A stretch of DNA of 64,000 nt, taken from Kineococcus mangrovi. GTDB taxonomy: Bacteria; Actinomycetota; Actinomycetes; Actinomycetales; Kineococcaceae. A program made the position numbers and the translations under genes. The notes beneath the pieces were generated by a model. The model was not told the origin of the DNA. It did not search any database and worked only from the letters and a program-made list of their open reading frames with translations. Below, one piece after another: positions 1 to 9,542 of the stretch. The stretch lies in the NCBI RefSeq assembly GCF_041320705.1, contig NZ_JBGGTQ010000008.1, forward strand, positions 154,019-218,018. The letters are read 5' to 3'. How positions within the stretch are numbered: position 1 is the first letter of the stretch; every line of letters starts with the position of its first letter.

Positions 1-1
1 C

Positions 2-1747
2 CGCGCCGTCCGCGCGGCGGGTGTCGCGGCGGGCGCGTGGGCGGTCACCGCGTTGCTCGTCCTGGTCCTCACAGCGATGGACGTCATCGGCGCCGCGCCC
101 GGTGCTCCCGGCTTCGGGGCCCAGTTCGCCCAGTTCGCCCAGTCGATCGACCTCGGGCGCGCCCTGCTCGTGACGACCGTCCTCGCCGCCGTCGTCGCCA
201 CCGTCGGCGCGGCGGCCGCGACCCCCACGGGCGCGGCGTGGGGCCTCGCGCTGTCCGTGCTCGCCCTCATGCCCCTGTCGCTGTCCGGCCACGCGTCCGG
301 GTCGGCCTCGCACGAGACGGCCGTCAGCTCGCTGGCCATGCACCTCGTCGGCGTCACCGTGTGGGTCGGTGGGCTCGCCGCCGTGCTGCTCGTCCTGCCG
401 CTGACCGGCCGGGGCGGCAGCACCGCCAAGGGGCGCCGGCCCGTCGACCTCACCGCGCTCGCCTCCCGGTACTCCACCGTGGCGCTGTGGTGCTTCGCCG
501 CGGTCGCGCTGTCCGGGGTCCTCAACGCCTCCGTCCGCCTCGGCGGGTGGTCCGGGCTCGCGACCGCCTACGGGGCGCTCGTCGTCGGCAAGGTCGTCGC
601 GCTCGTCGCGCTGGGCGCCCTGGGCGCCTGGCACCGCCGCCGCACGATCCCGCTGCTGGCCACCCGTCCGGCGGCCTTCGCCCGCATCGCCGCCGGCGAG
701 CTCGTCCTCATGGGCGCCGCGATCGGCCTGGGCGTGGCGCTGAGCCGCAGCCCCACGCCCGTGCCGGACGACGTCCCGGGCACGGGCCGTGCCGAGGCGC
801 TGCTCGGCGAACCGCTGCCGCCGATGCCGGTCACCGTCGGGCGCTGGTTCACGCAGGTCAGCCCCGACCTGCTGTGGCTGACCATCGGCGGGCTCGCCCT
901 CGTCGGCTACCTGCTCGGCGTGCGGCGGCTGCGGTCGCGCGGGGACTCCTGGCCCGTGGGACGCACGATCTGGTGGGTGGCCGGCTGCCTCGCGCTGCTG
1001 TTCGTCACCAGCGGCGGCCCGGCCGCCTACGGGCGGATCACGTTCAGCGCGCACATGCTGCAGCACATGCTGCTGACGATGGCGGCGCCGCCGCTGCTCG
1101 TCCTCGGGGCACCCGTCACCCTGGCGATGCGCGTGCTGCCGGCGCGCCGGGACCACTCCCGGGGCGCCCGCGAGTGGCTGCTGGAGCTGGTCCACTCGCG
1201 CTACCTCGCCGTCGCGGGCCACCCGCTCGTGGCGGCCGTCCTCTTCGCCGGCTCGCTCATCGTCTTCTACTACTCGCCGCTGTTCGAGCTCGCCCTGCGC
1301 ACCCACGTCGGGCACGAGCTCATGATGTTCCACTTCCTCGGCACCGGGTACCTGTTCTCCTCGGCGCTCATCGGGGTGGACCCGGGCGGCCAGCGACCCG
1401 CCTACCCGCTGCGGCTCATCCTGCTGCTCGCCACGATGGGCTTCCACGCCTTCTTCGGCGTCGCGCTCATGCAGGGCACGACCCTGCTGGCCCCCGACTG
1501 GTTCGCGCAGATGACCCCCGACGCCGACCTGTTGGCGAACCAGCAGGAGGGCGGGGACATCGCCTGGGGCATCGGTGAGGTCCCCACGCTCGTCCTCGTC
1601 CTGGGGGTGGCGATCGGCTGGTCGCGCTCGGACGACCGGGAGAACCGCCGCCGCGACCGCAAGGCCGCGCGCGACGGCGACGCCGACCTCGCCGACTACA
1701 ACGCGATGCTGCAGCGGCTGGCCGACCGGGAGGGTCCCCGGACCTGA
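2..1747 (+). CDS. CopD / CtaG-type copper protein (5' truncated)
   Basis: The reading frame is already open at the left edge, so the start lies outside the window; 581 residues are visible. The first half is a polytopic CopD-like domain with a His-containing segment (SGHASGSASH, then MHLVGVTVWVGG near residues 95-125). The second half is a caa3_CtaG domain with the typical HMLQHMLLTMAAPP and FHFLGTGYLFSSAL helices. CopD proteins move copper across the membrane and CtaG helps insert copper into cytochrome c oxidase; the fusion is common in actinobacteria. It should sit in the cytoplasmic membrane. The basic tail (RENRRRDRKAARDG) is probably cytoplasmic. Family is clear; the direction of copper movement is not shown by sequence. 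Confidence 0.88.
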   Translation, partial: RAVRAAGVAAGAWAVTALLVLVLTAMDVIGAAPGAPGFGAQFAQFAQSIDLGRALLVTTVLAAVVATVGAAAATPTGAAWGLALSVLALMPLSLSGHASGSASHETAVSSLAMHLVGVTVWVGGLAAVLLVLPLTGRGGSTAKGRRPVDLTALASRYSTVALWCFAAVALSGVLNASVRLGGWSGLATAYGALVVGKVVALVALGALGAWHRRRTIPLLATRPAAFARIAAGELVLMGAAIGLGVALSRSPTPVPDDVPGTGRAEALLGEPLPPMPVTVGRWFTQVSPDLLWLTIGGLALVGYLLGVRRLRSRGDSWPVGRTIWWVAGCLALLFVTSGGPAAYGRITFSAHMLQHMLLTMAAPPLLVLGAPVTLAMRVLPARRDHSRGAREWLLELVHSRYLAVAGHPLVAAVLFAGSLIVFYYSPLFELALRTHVGHELMMFHFLGTGYLFSSALIGVDPGGQRPAYPLRLILLLATMGFHAFFGVALMQGTTLLAPDWFAQMTPDADLLANQQEGGDIAWGIGEVPTLVLVLGVAIGWSRSDDRENRRRDRKAARDGDADLADYNAMLQRLADREGPRT

Positions 1748-1786
1748 CGGCCGGCCTGGTGGCGGGCCCGGTGGCGGGGCAGGAGC

Positions 1787-2188
1787 TCAGACCAGCCGCA
1801 CCTGCAGCACCTGCGCGTCGATCGTCTTGGTGAACGGGCAGATCGCCAGCGCCTGCTGCAGGACCGCGTCGGCGTCGCCGCCCGCGTCCGGCAGCTCCAC
1901 GCCGAGGTCGTAGCGCGCCGAGTACCCGGCGCCCTCGCCCGCGGACAACGTCACGCGGGCCTCCACGCTCGCCCCCTCGGTGCTGCCCCCGGCGCTCGAG
2001 GCGGCGATGCGCAGGGACTCCAGCAGGCACGAGCCGAGGGCCGCGGCCATGAGCTGCTCGGGGTTGGTGCCCTCGCCGGAACCCTGCAGGGCGGTCGGTT
2101 CGTGCACGTCGAGGGACAGGGCGCCGTCGTCCGAGCGGGCCGAGCCCTCGGTGGCGGTCACGGTGCCGGTGTACAGGTCGTCAGCCAT
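1787..2188 (-). CDS. OsmC/Ohr family peroxide reductase
   Basis: A 133-residue protein of normal length for the OsmC/Ohr family, which reduces organic hydroperoxides with a pair of cysteines. Both expected cysteines are visible: the LGSCLLESL motif (with GTNPEQLMAAA before it) and CPFTKTI near the C-terminus. It is probably a cytosolic peroxidase recycled by a lipoylated or thiol donor. I chose the ATG at 2188 because the conserved domain begins just after it (MADDLYTGTVTATEG) and a TAGCGT -10 box lies 7 bases upstream, suggesting a leaderless mRNA. It converges with the CopD/CtaG gene. Assignment to OsmC rather than Ohr is uncertain. Confidence 0.85.
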   Translation of the reverse strand: MADDLYTGTVTATEGSARSDDGALSLDVHEPTALQGSGEGTNPEQLMAAALGSCLLESLRIAASSAGGSTEGASVEARVTLSAGEGAGYSARYDLGVELPDAGGDADAVLQQALAICPFTKTIDAQVLQVRLV

Positions 2189-2195
2189 GGGGCCG

Positions 2196-2201
2196 ACGCT
2201 A
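2196..2201 (-). promoter_or_regulatory. -10 box of the OsmC-family gene
   Basis: TAGCGT on the minus strand ends 7 bases before the ATG at 2188. This matches the actinobacterial TAnnnT -10 pattern and would place transcription start at the start codon. No convincing -35 is seen. Confidence 0.5.
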
Positions 2202-2321
2202 GGCACGGAACGGCGCGAGCGCGCGACGGGCGGTGCCCGTGGACCCCCGGGGTGATCGGGGTCACGGGTCTGACCGATGATGGGGGTTCGCCCTCCTCCG
2301 TCGCGAAAGGACCGCGCGCTC

Positions 2322-3719
2322 ATGGCCGAGCCCACCGACCGTCCCACGAGCCGTGAGCCCATCGACTTCACCGTCGAGACGCTCGGTCCGTGCACCGTCG
2401 ACTCGCCGCTGGCGCCCCGGTTGCAGGCCCGTCGCACCACGCACCACTACATCGACGAGAGCGACCGCGTGCTGTTCGACGACACGCTGTCGAAGGTCTC
2501 CCGCCGCGACGGCGACCTCACCGACCTGCCGAGCCTGGAGCCGACGGGCCCCCGCAAGCGGATCTTCTTCGACCCGTCCAAGACGCGCGTCGGCATCGTC
2601 ACCTGCGGCGGGCTGTGCCCGGGCATCAACAACGTCATCCGCGGCCTGGTCTCGGAGCTGACGACCCACTACGGCGTCCGCCGCATCCACGGCTTCAAGA
2701 ACGGCTACCAGGGTTTCATCCCGCGCTACGGCCACGACGTCATCGACCTCACCCCGCAGGTCGTGGAGAACATCGACGGCGAGGGCGGCACGATCCTGGG
2801 GACCTCCCGCGGTCAGCAGGACTTCGTCGAGGTCGTGGACTGCCTCGAGCGCATGGGCATCTCGATCCTGTTCGTCATCGGCGGGGACGGGACGATGCGC
2901 GGGGCGCAGAAGATCGCCGCCGAGATCAAGGAGCGCGACCTGAAGATCGCGATCGTCGGCATCCCCAAGACGATCGACAACGACATCCCGTTCATCGACC
3001 AGAGCTTCGGGTTCCAGTCCGCGTTCAGCGAGGCGTCCCGCTCGATCCGGTCGGCCAAGGTGGAGGCGCGCACCGCGCCGAACGGGGTCAGCGTCGTCAA
3101 GCTCATGGGGCGGCACTCGGGGTTCATCGCGTGCTACGCCGCCCTGGCCCAGAACGACGCCGACTTCGTCCTCATCCCCGAGGTGCCGTTCACGCTCGAC
3201 GGCCCGGGGGGTTTCCTGGAGCGGTTGCGCGAGAAGGTGGCGACGCAGGGGCACGCGCTCGTCGTGGCGGCCGAGGGGGCCGGGCAGGAGCTGTTCGACC
3301 CCGCCGACGCCGCCGCCTCGCTCAAGGACGCCTCGGGGAACAAGCGGCTGCAGGACGTCGGCCGTCTGCTGCGGCAGGCGATCACGGACGACTTCGCCGC
3401 GCACGACCTCGAGCTGAACATGCGCTACATCGACCCCAGCTACGTCATCCGCAGCGTCCCGGCGAACCCGTACGACGCCGTGTACTGCATCCGCCTGGCG
3501 CACGCCGCGGTGCACGCGGCGATGGCCGGGCGGACGAACATGGTCGTCGGCCGGTGGCGGCGGCGCTTCGTGCACATCCCGATCGGGCTGGCCGTCTCGG
3601 ACCGCAACCAGGTCGACCCGCACGGGGACCTGTGGTGGTCGGTGCTGGAGGCGACGGGCCAGCCGTGGTCGTTCGGGGAGTTCTCGGCCGAGCAGGTCAC
3701 GGCGTTCGGCGGGCAGTGA
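2322..3719 (+). CDS. ATP-dependent 6-phosphofructokinase
   Basis: A 465-residue phosphofructokinase of the longer, plant-like type, phosphorylating fructose 6-phosphate to the 1,6-bisphosphate in glycolysis. Visible motifs are the nucleotide loop VGIVTCGGLCPGINNVI (from about residue 89), GGDGT at 187-191 and PKTIDNDI from 215, which carries the catalytic aspartates. Glycine in GGDGT rather than the GGDD of pyrophosphate enzymes favours ATP as donor. The PKTIDND lysine is shared with pyrophosphate enzymes but also with this ATP clade. The ATG at 2322 follows a GAAAGGA ribosome site; an upstream in-frame ATG at 2277 has none. It is divergent from the OsmC gene. Confidence 0.9.
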   Translation: MAEPTDRPTSREPIDFTVETLGPCTVDSPLAPRLQARRTTHHYIDESDRVLFDDTLSKVSRRDGDLTDLPSLEPTGPRKRIFFDPSKTRVGIVTCGGLCPGINNVIRGLVSELTTHYGVRRIHGFKNGYQGFIPRYGHDVIDLTPQVVENIDGEGGTILGTSRGQQDFVEVVDCLERMGISILFVIGGDGTMRGAQKIAAEIKERDLKIAIVGIPKTIDNDIPFIDQSFGFQSAFSEASRSIRSAKVEARTAPNGVSVVKLMGRHSGFIACYAALAQNDADFVLIPEVPFTLDGPGGFLERLREKVATQGHALVVAAEGAGQELFDPADAAASLKDASGNKRLQDVGRLLRQAITDDFAAHDLELNMRYIDPSYVIRSVPANPYDAVYCIRLAHAAVHAAMAGRTNMVVGRWRRRFVHIPIGLAVSDRNQVDPHGDLWWSVLEATGQPWSFGEFSAEQVTAFGGQ

Positions 3720-3805
3720 CGTTCCGGTGAGCTTCCGGTGGTGGACACCGGTGGTTCACAGAGGTCCCACAGGGTGGGGGCACCCCGACCGAGAGGTGCA
3801 CTCCC

Positions 3806-5857
3806 GTGCGAGAGCCCACCCGTCCCCCCGCCCGTCCCCGGCGTCGTGCCCTGGCGCTCGGCGCCGGTGTCCTCCTGGGCGCCGGCGCCCTGACCCAGGT
3901 GCCCAGTTCCGCGGCCCCCGAGGCCACCACCACCCCCGCCGAACGACCCCCCTACGTCGGCGCGGTCGAAGTCGTCCGCGACGTCGCCTCCCCCAGCACC
4001 CGTTCCGGCGGCGGCGAGGTGCTGCGCGGGAAGGTGTTCGACGACAGCGACCGCGACGGCCGCAGTTCCGGCGACGAGGGGGTCGAAGGCGTCTCGGTGT
4101 CCAACGGCCGCGAGGTCGTCGTCACCGACGCGGACGGGAACTACGAACTCCCCGTCCGCGACGGCATGACCGCCTTCGTCACCCAGCCCGCCGGCTGGCA
4201 GGTCCCCGTCGACGCCGACGGCGTCGCGCAGTTCTCCTACCACCACCTGCCCGCCGGTTCCCCCGAGCTCCGGTTCGGCGGCCTGGGACCGACCGGGCCG
4301 CTGCCCTCGGCGGTGAACTTCCCGATCGCCCGCGGCGGCGAGACCGCCCAGGACGACACCACCCGTTGCGCGGTGCTGGCCGACGTCCAGACCTACAGCG
4401 GCCGCGAACTCGGGTTCGCCCGCGACGGCCTGCTCGCCGACCTGGTGCAGGAGGAGGACGTCGCCGAGTGCGGTGCCCTCCTGCTCGGTGACGTGGCCGG
4501 TGACGACCTCGGGCTGTACCCGCGCATCAAGGAGGTCCTCGGGGCCTCCGGTCTGCCGCTGCGGTTCGTCCCCGGCAACCACGACCTCGACCTGGACGCC
4601 ACCGACGCCGCCCACTCCTTCGACACGTTCAAGCGCGAACTCGGGCCCACGACCTACAGCTACGACGTCGCCGACGTCCACTACGTCGTCCTGAACAACG
4701 TGAAGTACCCCTGCACGCCGCTGGACGACACCGACGGGAAGCGCCCGCACTGCGCCGACCCGGAGAACGCCCCGACCTACTCCGGGCAGCTCGGCGACGA
4801 CCAGGTGACCTGGCTGGAGAACGACCTCGCGCAGGTCCCCGAGGACAAGCTCGTCGTCCTCGCCTCGCACGTCCCGCTCGTCTCCTTCGCCGACCAGACC
4901 TCCACCAAGCACCAGACGAAGGAGGTCCGCGAGGTGCACGAACTCCTCGAGGGCCGTCCCGCGCTGTCGGTCTCCGGGCACACCCACTCCACCGAGCGGA
5001 TGAACACCGGTGACAGCTACGCCGGCTGGAGGACCGCCGTCGGGGTCGACGAACTGCCGTTCCCGCACGTCGTCGCGGGCGCACCCAGCGGTGACTGGTA
5101 CTCCGGTGACCTCGGGGTCGACGGCCGCCCGATGGCGCTGCAGCGCGACGGCGCCCGCCCGGGGTACCTGGTGCTCGACGTCGAGGGGTCGGACTACGTC
5201 GACAGCTTCCGCGCCATCGGCGAACCCGACGGGAAGCAGATGGCCGTCTCGCTGAACTCCCCGCGCTGGCGCGAGTGGTACACGACGATCACCGAGTGGG
5301 CGCAGACCCGCGAGGGCTGGGAGGAGGCGCCCCCGGTCAACGTCAACGACCTCGGCGACCCCGGCCTGGTGACGACGGCCGACGTCGCCGCCGACACGTT
5401 CCTCACGGCGAACGTCTGGTACGGCTCGACCGACACCGAGGTCTCGGTCTCCCTCGACGGGGGTGAGGCGCAGGCCGCGACCCGCACCCAGCAGGCCGCG
5501 GGGGAGGCGGCGAAGACCGGTGCGCTGCACGCCGATCCGGCCGCGGCGACCCGGCAGCTGCAGGTCGCCCGCTTCGGGTTCGCCTCGACCTCCGGGGACG
5601 AGTCGGCCCAGGGGTTCGAGTTGTACGCGGGCAGCGACTACGGCCCCGGCCCCGCCCAGCCCGGGAACAACGTCGCCGACCGCGCGACGCACCTCTGGCA
5701 GTTCCGCCTCCCCAGCGGGCTGTCCGAGGGCGTGCACACCGCCGAGGTGACGGCCACCGACTCCTTCGGCCGCGCGTTCACCGAGACGCACGTGTTCGAG
5801 GTGCGGTCCGAGCTGCCGCAGCAGGGGTTCCGCACGGACCTCTTCGCGCAGGACTGA
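3806..5857 (+). CDS. Exported calcineurin-like phosphoesterase
   Basis: 683 residues. The N-terminus has an arginine-rich Tat-like signal (RPRRRALALGAGVLLGAGA) ending near residue 35. A MetallophosN-type beta domain follows (GKVFDDSDRDG...TDADGNYELPV, about 75-115). The catalytic metallophosphatase core comes next: LLGDVAGDD, VPGNHDLD, ASHVPL and SGHTHS supply the metal-binding Asp, Asn and His residues. A C-terminal beta-rich metallophos_C domain completes the protein. It probably hydrolyses a phosphodiester or phosphomonoester outside the cell; the substrate cannot be read from sequence. The GTG at 3806 follows a GAGAGG site. It ends convergently with the polymerase gene, with a strong hairpin between. 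Confidence 0.88.
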   Translation: MREPTRPPARPRRRALALGAGVLLGAGALTQVPSSAAPEATTTPAERPPYVGAVEVVRDVASPSTRSGGGEVLRGKVFDDSDRDGRSSGDEGVEGVSVSNGREVVVTDADGNYELPVRDGMTAFVTQPAGWQVPVDADGVAQFSYHHLPAGSPELRFGGLGPTGPLPSAVNFPIARGGETAQDDTTRCAVLADVQTYSGRELGFARDGLLADLVQEEDVAECGALLLGDVAGDDLGLYPRIKEVLGASGLPLRFVPGNHDLDLDATDAAHSFDTFKRELGPTTYSYDVADVHYVVLNNVKYPCTPLDDTDGKRPHCADPENAPTYSGQLGDDQVTWLENDLAQVPEDKLVVLASHVPLVSFADQTSTKHQTKEVREVHELLEGRPALSVSGHTHSTERMNTGDSYAGWRTAVGVDELPFPHVVAGAPSGDWYSGDLGVDGRPMALQRDGARPGYLVLDVEGSDYVDSFRAIGEPDGKQMAVSLNSPRWREWYTTITEWAQTREGWEEAPPVNVNDLGDPGLVTTADVAADTFLTANVWYGSTDTEVSVSLDGGEAQAATRTQQAAGEAAKTGALHADPAAATRQLQVARFGFASTSGDESAQGFELYAGSDYGPGPAQPGNNVADRATHLWQFRLPSGLSEGVHTAEVTATDSFGRAFTETHVFEVRSELPQQGFRTDLFAQD

Positions 5858-5887
5858 CCCGTCCTGCGCCGTGCGGGGTTGGTCCTC

Positions 5888-5928
5888 GTTGCCTCCCCGG
5901 GGCCGGTCATCGGCCCTGGGGAGGCAAC
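5888..5928. terminator. Bidirectional hairpin between convergent genes
   Basis: Arms 5888-5905 and 5911-5928 form an 18-base-pair stem with one G-T pair and a 5-base loop. It lies between the stops of two convergent genes and has no T-tract, so it may act in both directions as an intrinsic or transcript-stabilising hairpin. Confidence 0.75.
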
Positions 5929-5956
5929 GGGGGCACCGCCGTCACCGCGGGGAGGG

Positions 5957-7720
5957 TCACTTCGCCTCCGACCACCGCCGCACCACCGACACGTCGGCGA
6001 CGAACCGCACCCCCGAACCCGCCGCCCACCGCGTCGCGGTCTGCTGCAGCGCCGACTCCAGCAGCCCCGCGGCCCGGTGGGCGGCGGGTTCGGGCACGTG
6101 CAGCAGCAGCTCGTCGTGCAGGCACAGCACGACCCGCCCGCCCGACCCGGCGAGCCCGGCCCGCACCGTCGCGGCCCACGCCTTGAACAGTTCCGCCGCC
6201 GCGCCCTGGACGACGGCGTTGCGCGCGAACCGCCCGCGGGCGGCGGTGGCGGCACCGGGTTCGGCGGGGGCCAGGTCGGAGATCCGCACGAGCCGGCCGC
6301 CGTAGGTCCGCACGTCGCGGCCCTCCCGGCCGGCCTCCTCCGCCGCGCGCAGGTACGCCAGGGCCCGCGGGTAGGCGCGCTCCATGCGGCGCAACGCCTC
6401 TCCCGCCGCCCCGGACGTCTGGCCGTACATCGCGGCGAGCACGGCGACCTTCGCGGTGGGCCGGTCCGCCCCGAGCGCCGCGGCGACGGGGGCGTAGAGG
6501 TCCTCGTCGCGGGTCGCCGCGACCAGACCGGGGTCACCGGAGACGGCCGCGAGCACGCGCGGTTCGACCTGGCCGAGGTCGGCGCGGACCAGGACGTGCC
6601 CGGGTTCGGCGGCCACCGCCGGCCGCAGTTCCGCCGGGAGGTTGTGCAACCCCGCCTGCGCCGTCATCCGTCCCGCCGCGGCGTCGGCCGACGACCAGGC
6701 CCCGCGCAACCGCCCGTCGGTCCCGACGTGCTCGTCGAGCCAGGGGTAGCCGTACGTCGTCGCGAGGCGTTCGGCCTTGCGCCACACCAGGAGCGCGGCG
6801 ACGGCGGGGTGCGCCTCGCGCAGCCGTTCCAGCCGGTGCGCGCGGGTGTCGGGCAGGTCGAAACCCAGGCCGCGCAGCGCGGCGAGGACGTGGGCGGGGT
6901 TGCGGAGGTCGACCGTCGCGCCGCCCGGGCCGAGGTGCCGGCGCACGAGGTCGTCGCGCGCCGCGCGGGCCCCCCGCTCCGCTGCGGCGTCGGCCGGACG
7001 GGGGCCGACGGCGGTCCGCACGATCTCCTCCGCCGTCGCCCGGTCCAGCGGCAACCCCGTGCGGGACAGCTCGACCGCGAGCGCCGCGGCCGCCGACTCG
7101 GCGTAGCCCGTCTGCACGGGCAGGGGTGGTCCGGCCGGTTCGGGGCGCCGGTCGGGCAGGGCGGTGAGCCGGGCGTCCTGGGTGTCGGCGACGTCGAGGG
7201 CGAGGGCGGCCCACCGTCCGGCGCGTTCGAGGCGTTCCGCGGGGTCGGTGTCGAACGCGCGGCCGTCGGCCCACGCCGGGGCCAGCGACCCGTCCGCCGC
7301 GACGGGTTCGCCGCTGTCCGCCGCGCCGTCGAGGTCGAGCAGCCCGGTGCCGTGGGCGGCGGCCGGTCGCCGCGAGGGCGGGGACGGGACGGGGAGCCCT
7401 CGCGCCGCCGCCCAGACCGCACCCGGGTCCTCCCGGGAACCACCGTCGAGGACGCGGTGGACGGCGGCGAGGTCGTGGCAGCGGGCGAGGTGGACCGGTG
7501 GGAGGTGCCCGAGCACGGCGGCCGCGGACCACCACGTCCAGCGCGGGGCGAACTCGACGTCCAGCGCGGTGAGCAGCCCGGCGGGGTCGGTGGTGGGGAC
7601 CGCCCACCCCTGCCCGGGGACGGCGAGCCCGATGCCGCCGGGGACGACGGCCAGCCCGAGGCGGGGCACGCGGCCGAGGGGCCGGAGCCGGTCGACGACC
7701 TGCTGCTCGGCGACGTGCAC
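5957..7720 (-). CDS. Family-A DNA polymerase, DNA pol I-like, exonuclease domain degenerate
   Basis: 587 residues, shorter than full PolA (about 900) and lacking the 5'-3' nuclease. It matches the actinobacterial 'bifunctional 3'-5' exonuclease/DNA polymerase' group. Polymerase motif A reads [10 protein letters not shown] (usually DYSQIELR), motif B is [16 protein letters not shown] and motif C is [10 protein letters not shown], with HDE at about 535-537. The metal-binding Asp residues of A and C are present, so polymerisation looks possible. I see no DxE exonuclease motif in the N-terminal third, so proofreading is doubtful. The GTG at 7720 is chosen because CAGACT lies exactly 6 bases upstream, as in other leaderless genes here. 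A role in repair is an inference. Confidence 0.82.
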   Translation of the reverse strand: MHVAEQQVVDRLRPLGRVPRLGLAVVPGGIGLAVPGQGWAVPTTDPAGLLTALDVEFAPRWTWWSAAAVLGHLPPVHLARCHDLAAVHRVLDGGSREDPGAVWAAARGLPVPSPPSRRPAAAHGTGLLDLDGAADSGEPVAADGSLAPAWADGRAFDTDPAERLERAGRWAALALDVADTQDARLTALPDRRPEPAGPPLPVQTGYAESAAAALAVELSRTGLPLDRATAEEIVRTAVGPRPADAAAERGARAARDDLVRRHLGPGGATVDLRNPAHVLAALRGLGFDLPDTRAHRLERLREAHPAVAALLVWRKAERLATTYGYPWLDEHVGTDGRLRGAWSSADAAAGRMTAQAGLHNLPAELRPAVAAEPGHVLVRADLGQVEPRVLAAVSGDPGLVAATRDEDLYAPVAAALGADRPTAKVAVLAAMYGQTSGAAGEALRRMERAYPRALAYLRAAEEAGREGRDVRTYGGRLVRISDLAPAEPGAATAARGRFARNAVVQGAAAELFKAWAATVRAGLAGSGGRVVLCLHDELLLHVPEPAAHRAAGLLESALQQTATRWAAGSGVRFVADVSVVRRWSEAK

Positions 7721-7726
7721 GGGGTC

Positions 7727-7732
7727 AGTCTG
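7727..7732 (-). promoter_or_regulatory. -10-like box of the polymerase gene
   Basis: CAGACT on the minus strand sits 6 bases before the GTG start at 7720. The same CAGACT-N6-GTG arrangement precedes the IclR gene (31389-31394), which supports both starts and suggests leaderless mRNAs. Confidence 0.45.
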
Positions 7733-7889
7733 GACCAGCGCCCGGGGTTCTCGTGCGGCGGCGGGACGGGCCGGGCCGCTGCTCCGAACGGGCGACGGTG
7801 GTCCACTCCACCGCTCGTGGCGACGAGACACGGGAGAGGAGCCCGGTGGAACAGGCCGCCGGACCGAGCGCAGGAGGAGGGACCGGACG

Positions 7890-9497
7890 ATGACCCTCGT
7901 GGCGCGCCGGATGGGAGTGGGAGTCCGCCTGGGGGTGGCGTTCGGCGTCGTGCTGGTCCTGCTCGGCCTGACCGGGGCGGCGGCCCTGGTGGGCGGACGG
8001 GCGCAGACCCGGGCCGCGGACCACACGGCCGACCTCGCCGTCCTGACGGCCTACGTGGCCGACCAGAAGTACTACGACGCGGACGTGTCCGGCTGGCAGG
8101 CCGCGTACGCGTGGGACACCTACCGCCTCGGGCCGGCCGCGGCCGTGGCGCCGGAGGCGGCGAACCGCGCCGGGTTCCTCACCGACAAGGCCGCGCTCCT
8201 CGCCGCGCTCGACGCCGCTCCGGTCGAGCACATGACGGCCGCCGAGCGGGCCGTCAACGAGACGATCGCCGCGAAGTGGGCCGCCTACTTCGACTCCGAC
8301 GACCGGGCCGTCGCGCAGTACGGCGCGGGTGACCTCGCCGGGGCCGAGGACACCATCCAGAACGAGAGCTGGGTCGTCTACGCCGACATCCTCGCCGAGA
8401 CGCAGAAGCTCACCGACTCCGTCGCCGGGCGGGCCGCCGCCGTGCAGGCCGACGGGCGCGCCGCAGCCGACCGCAGCCGGGTGCTCGTCCTGGTGGCCGT
8501 CGCCGCGGCCCTCGTGCTCGTGGTCCTGCTGCTCCTGGTGCTGACGCGCAGCATCGTGGTCCCGCTGCGGCGCAGCGTCTCGGACCTGGGCCGCATCGCC
8601 GGCGGCGACCTGACGGTCGAACCGGTCGTGGACGGCCGGGACGAGTTCCGGCAGATGGCGCAGGCCCTGGCCGCCGCGGTCGGCGCGACGCGCAGCACCG
8701 TGGCCGGGGTGGACGAGCAGGCGCGGGCCGTCGCCGGTCAGGCCGACGACCTCGCCTCCCGCGCGGCGTCCCTGTCGGCCGCCAACGCCCGCACGGGCAC
8801 CGAGACCGAACGCGCGGCGGCGTCGGCGGGTTCGGTCTCCGGCGAGGTCACGACCCTGGCCACCGGTGCCGAGGAGCTGGGCGCCTCCATCGCCGAGATC
8901 TCCGCCGGCATGGCCTCCTCGGCGTCGGTGGCGCGCGAGGCGGTCGAGGTCGCGGAGGCGACGCGCGCCGCCGTGGCCGGGCTCGGTGAGGCGACCCGCG
9001 ACATCGCCACCGTCGTCGGGACGATCACGTCCATCGCCGCGCAGACCAACCTGCTGGCCCTGAACGCCACGATCGAGGCCGCTCGCGCCGGTGAGGCCGG
9101 GCGCGGTTTCGCGGTGGTCGCCGGTGAGGTCAAGGAGCTCGCCCAGGAGACCGGGGCCGCGACCGAGGACATCGCCGGGAAGGTCGCGGCGATCCAGCGC
9201 GGCAGCGAGGAGGCGGCGACCGCGATCAGCCGCATCGCCGAGGTCATCGGACGCATCGACGACTACCAGGCCTCCATCTCCGCGGCCGTGGAGGAGCAGA
9301 GCGCGGTGACCGCGGACCTCGCCCGCACGGTGGCCGGCGCGGCCGCCGGCGCGGACGACATCTCGACGATGCTCGCGGACGTCGCCGCCTCCGGGGCCGA
9401 TGACCGGGTCAGCCTGGAGGTCGTCACCGGATCGGTGGAATCGCTGCGCGAGAGCGCGTCCCGGCTGCGAGGGGCCGTCGGCGCCTTCCGGCTGTGA
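7890..9497 (+). CDS. Methyl-accepting chemotaxis protein, transmembrane
   Basis: A 535-residue chemoreceptor that should signal through CheW/CheA to the flagellar motor. TM1 spans about residues 14-37, an extracytoplasmic four-helix-type sensor domain of about 150 residues follows, and TM2 ([21 protein letters not shown]) lies near 195-217. A HAMP linker ([21 protein letters not shown]) leads to the coiled-coil signalling domain with the conserved tip around [20 protein letters not shown]. The ATG at 7890 follows a strong AGGAGGAGGG site. The ligand is unknown. No chemotaxis genes adjoin it, so it is probably a stand-alone receptor gene. Confidence 0.92.
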   Translation: MTLVARRMGVGVRLGVAFGVVLVLLGLTGAAALVGGRAQTRAADHTADLAVLTAYVADQKYYDADVSGWQAAYAWDTYRLGPAAAVAPEAANRAGFLTDKAALLAALDAAPVEHMTAAERAVNETIAAKWAAYFDSDDRAVAQYGAGDLAGAEDTIQNESWVVYADILAETQKLTDSVAGRAAAVQADGRAAADRSRVLVLVAVAAALVLVVLLLLVLTRSIVVPLRRSVSDLGRIAGGDLTVEPVVDGRDEFRQMAQALAAAVGATRSTVAGVDEQARAVAGQADDLASRAASLSAANARTGTETERAAASAGSVSGEVTTLATGAEELGASIAEISAGMASSASVAREAVEVAEATRAAVAGLGEATRDIATVVGTITSIAAQTNLLALNATIEAARAGEAGRGFAVVAGEVKELAQETGAATEDIAGKVAAIQRGSEEAATAISRIAEVIGRIDDYQASISAAVEEQSAVTADLARTVAGAAAGADDISTMLADVAASGADDRVSLEVVTGSVESLRESASRLRGAVGAFRL

Positions 9498-9542
9498 ACG
9501 CCTCCCCGGCCCGTGTCGGAGGAGGGGGGTAGGACTGGTCGG

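Noticed and set aside
120..148. Tandem 9-base repeat (CAGTTCGCC, about three copies) in the CopD/CtaG gene
   Set aside because: It encodes a short Phe-Ala-Gln repeat in a loop and is too small to suggest more than local slippage.
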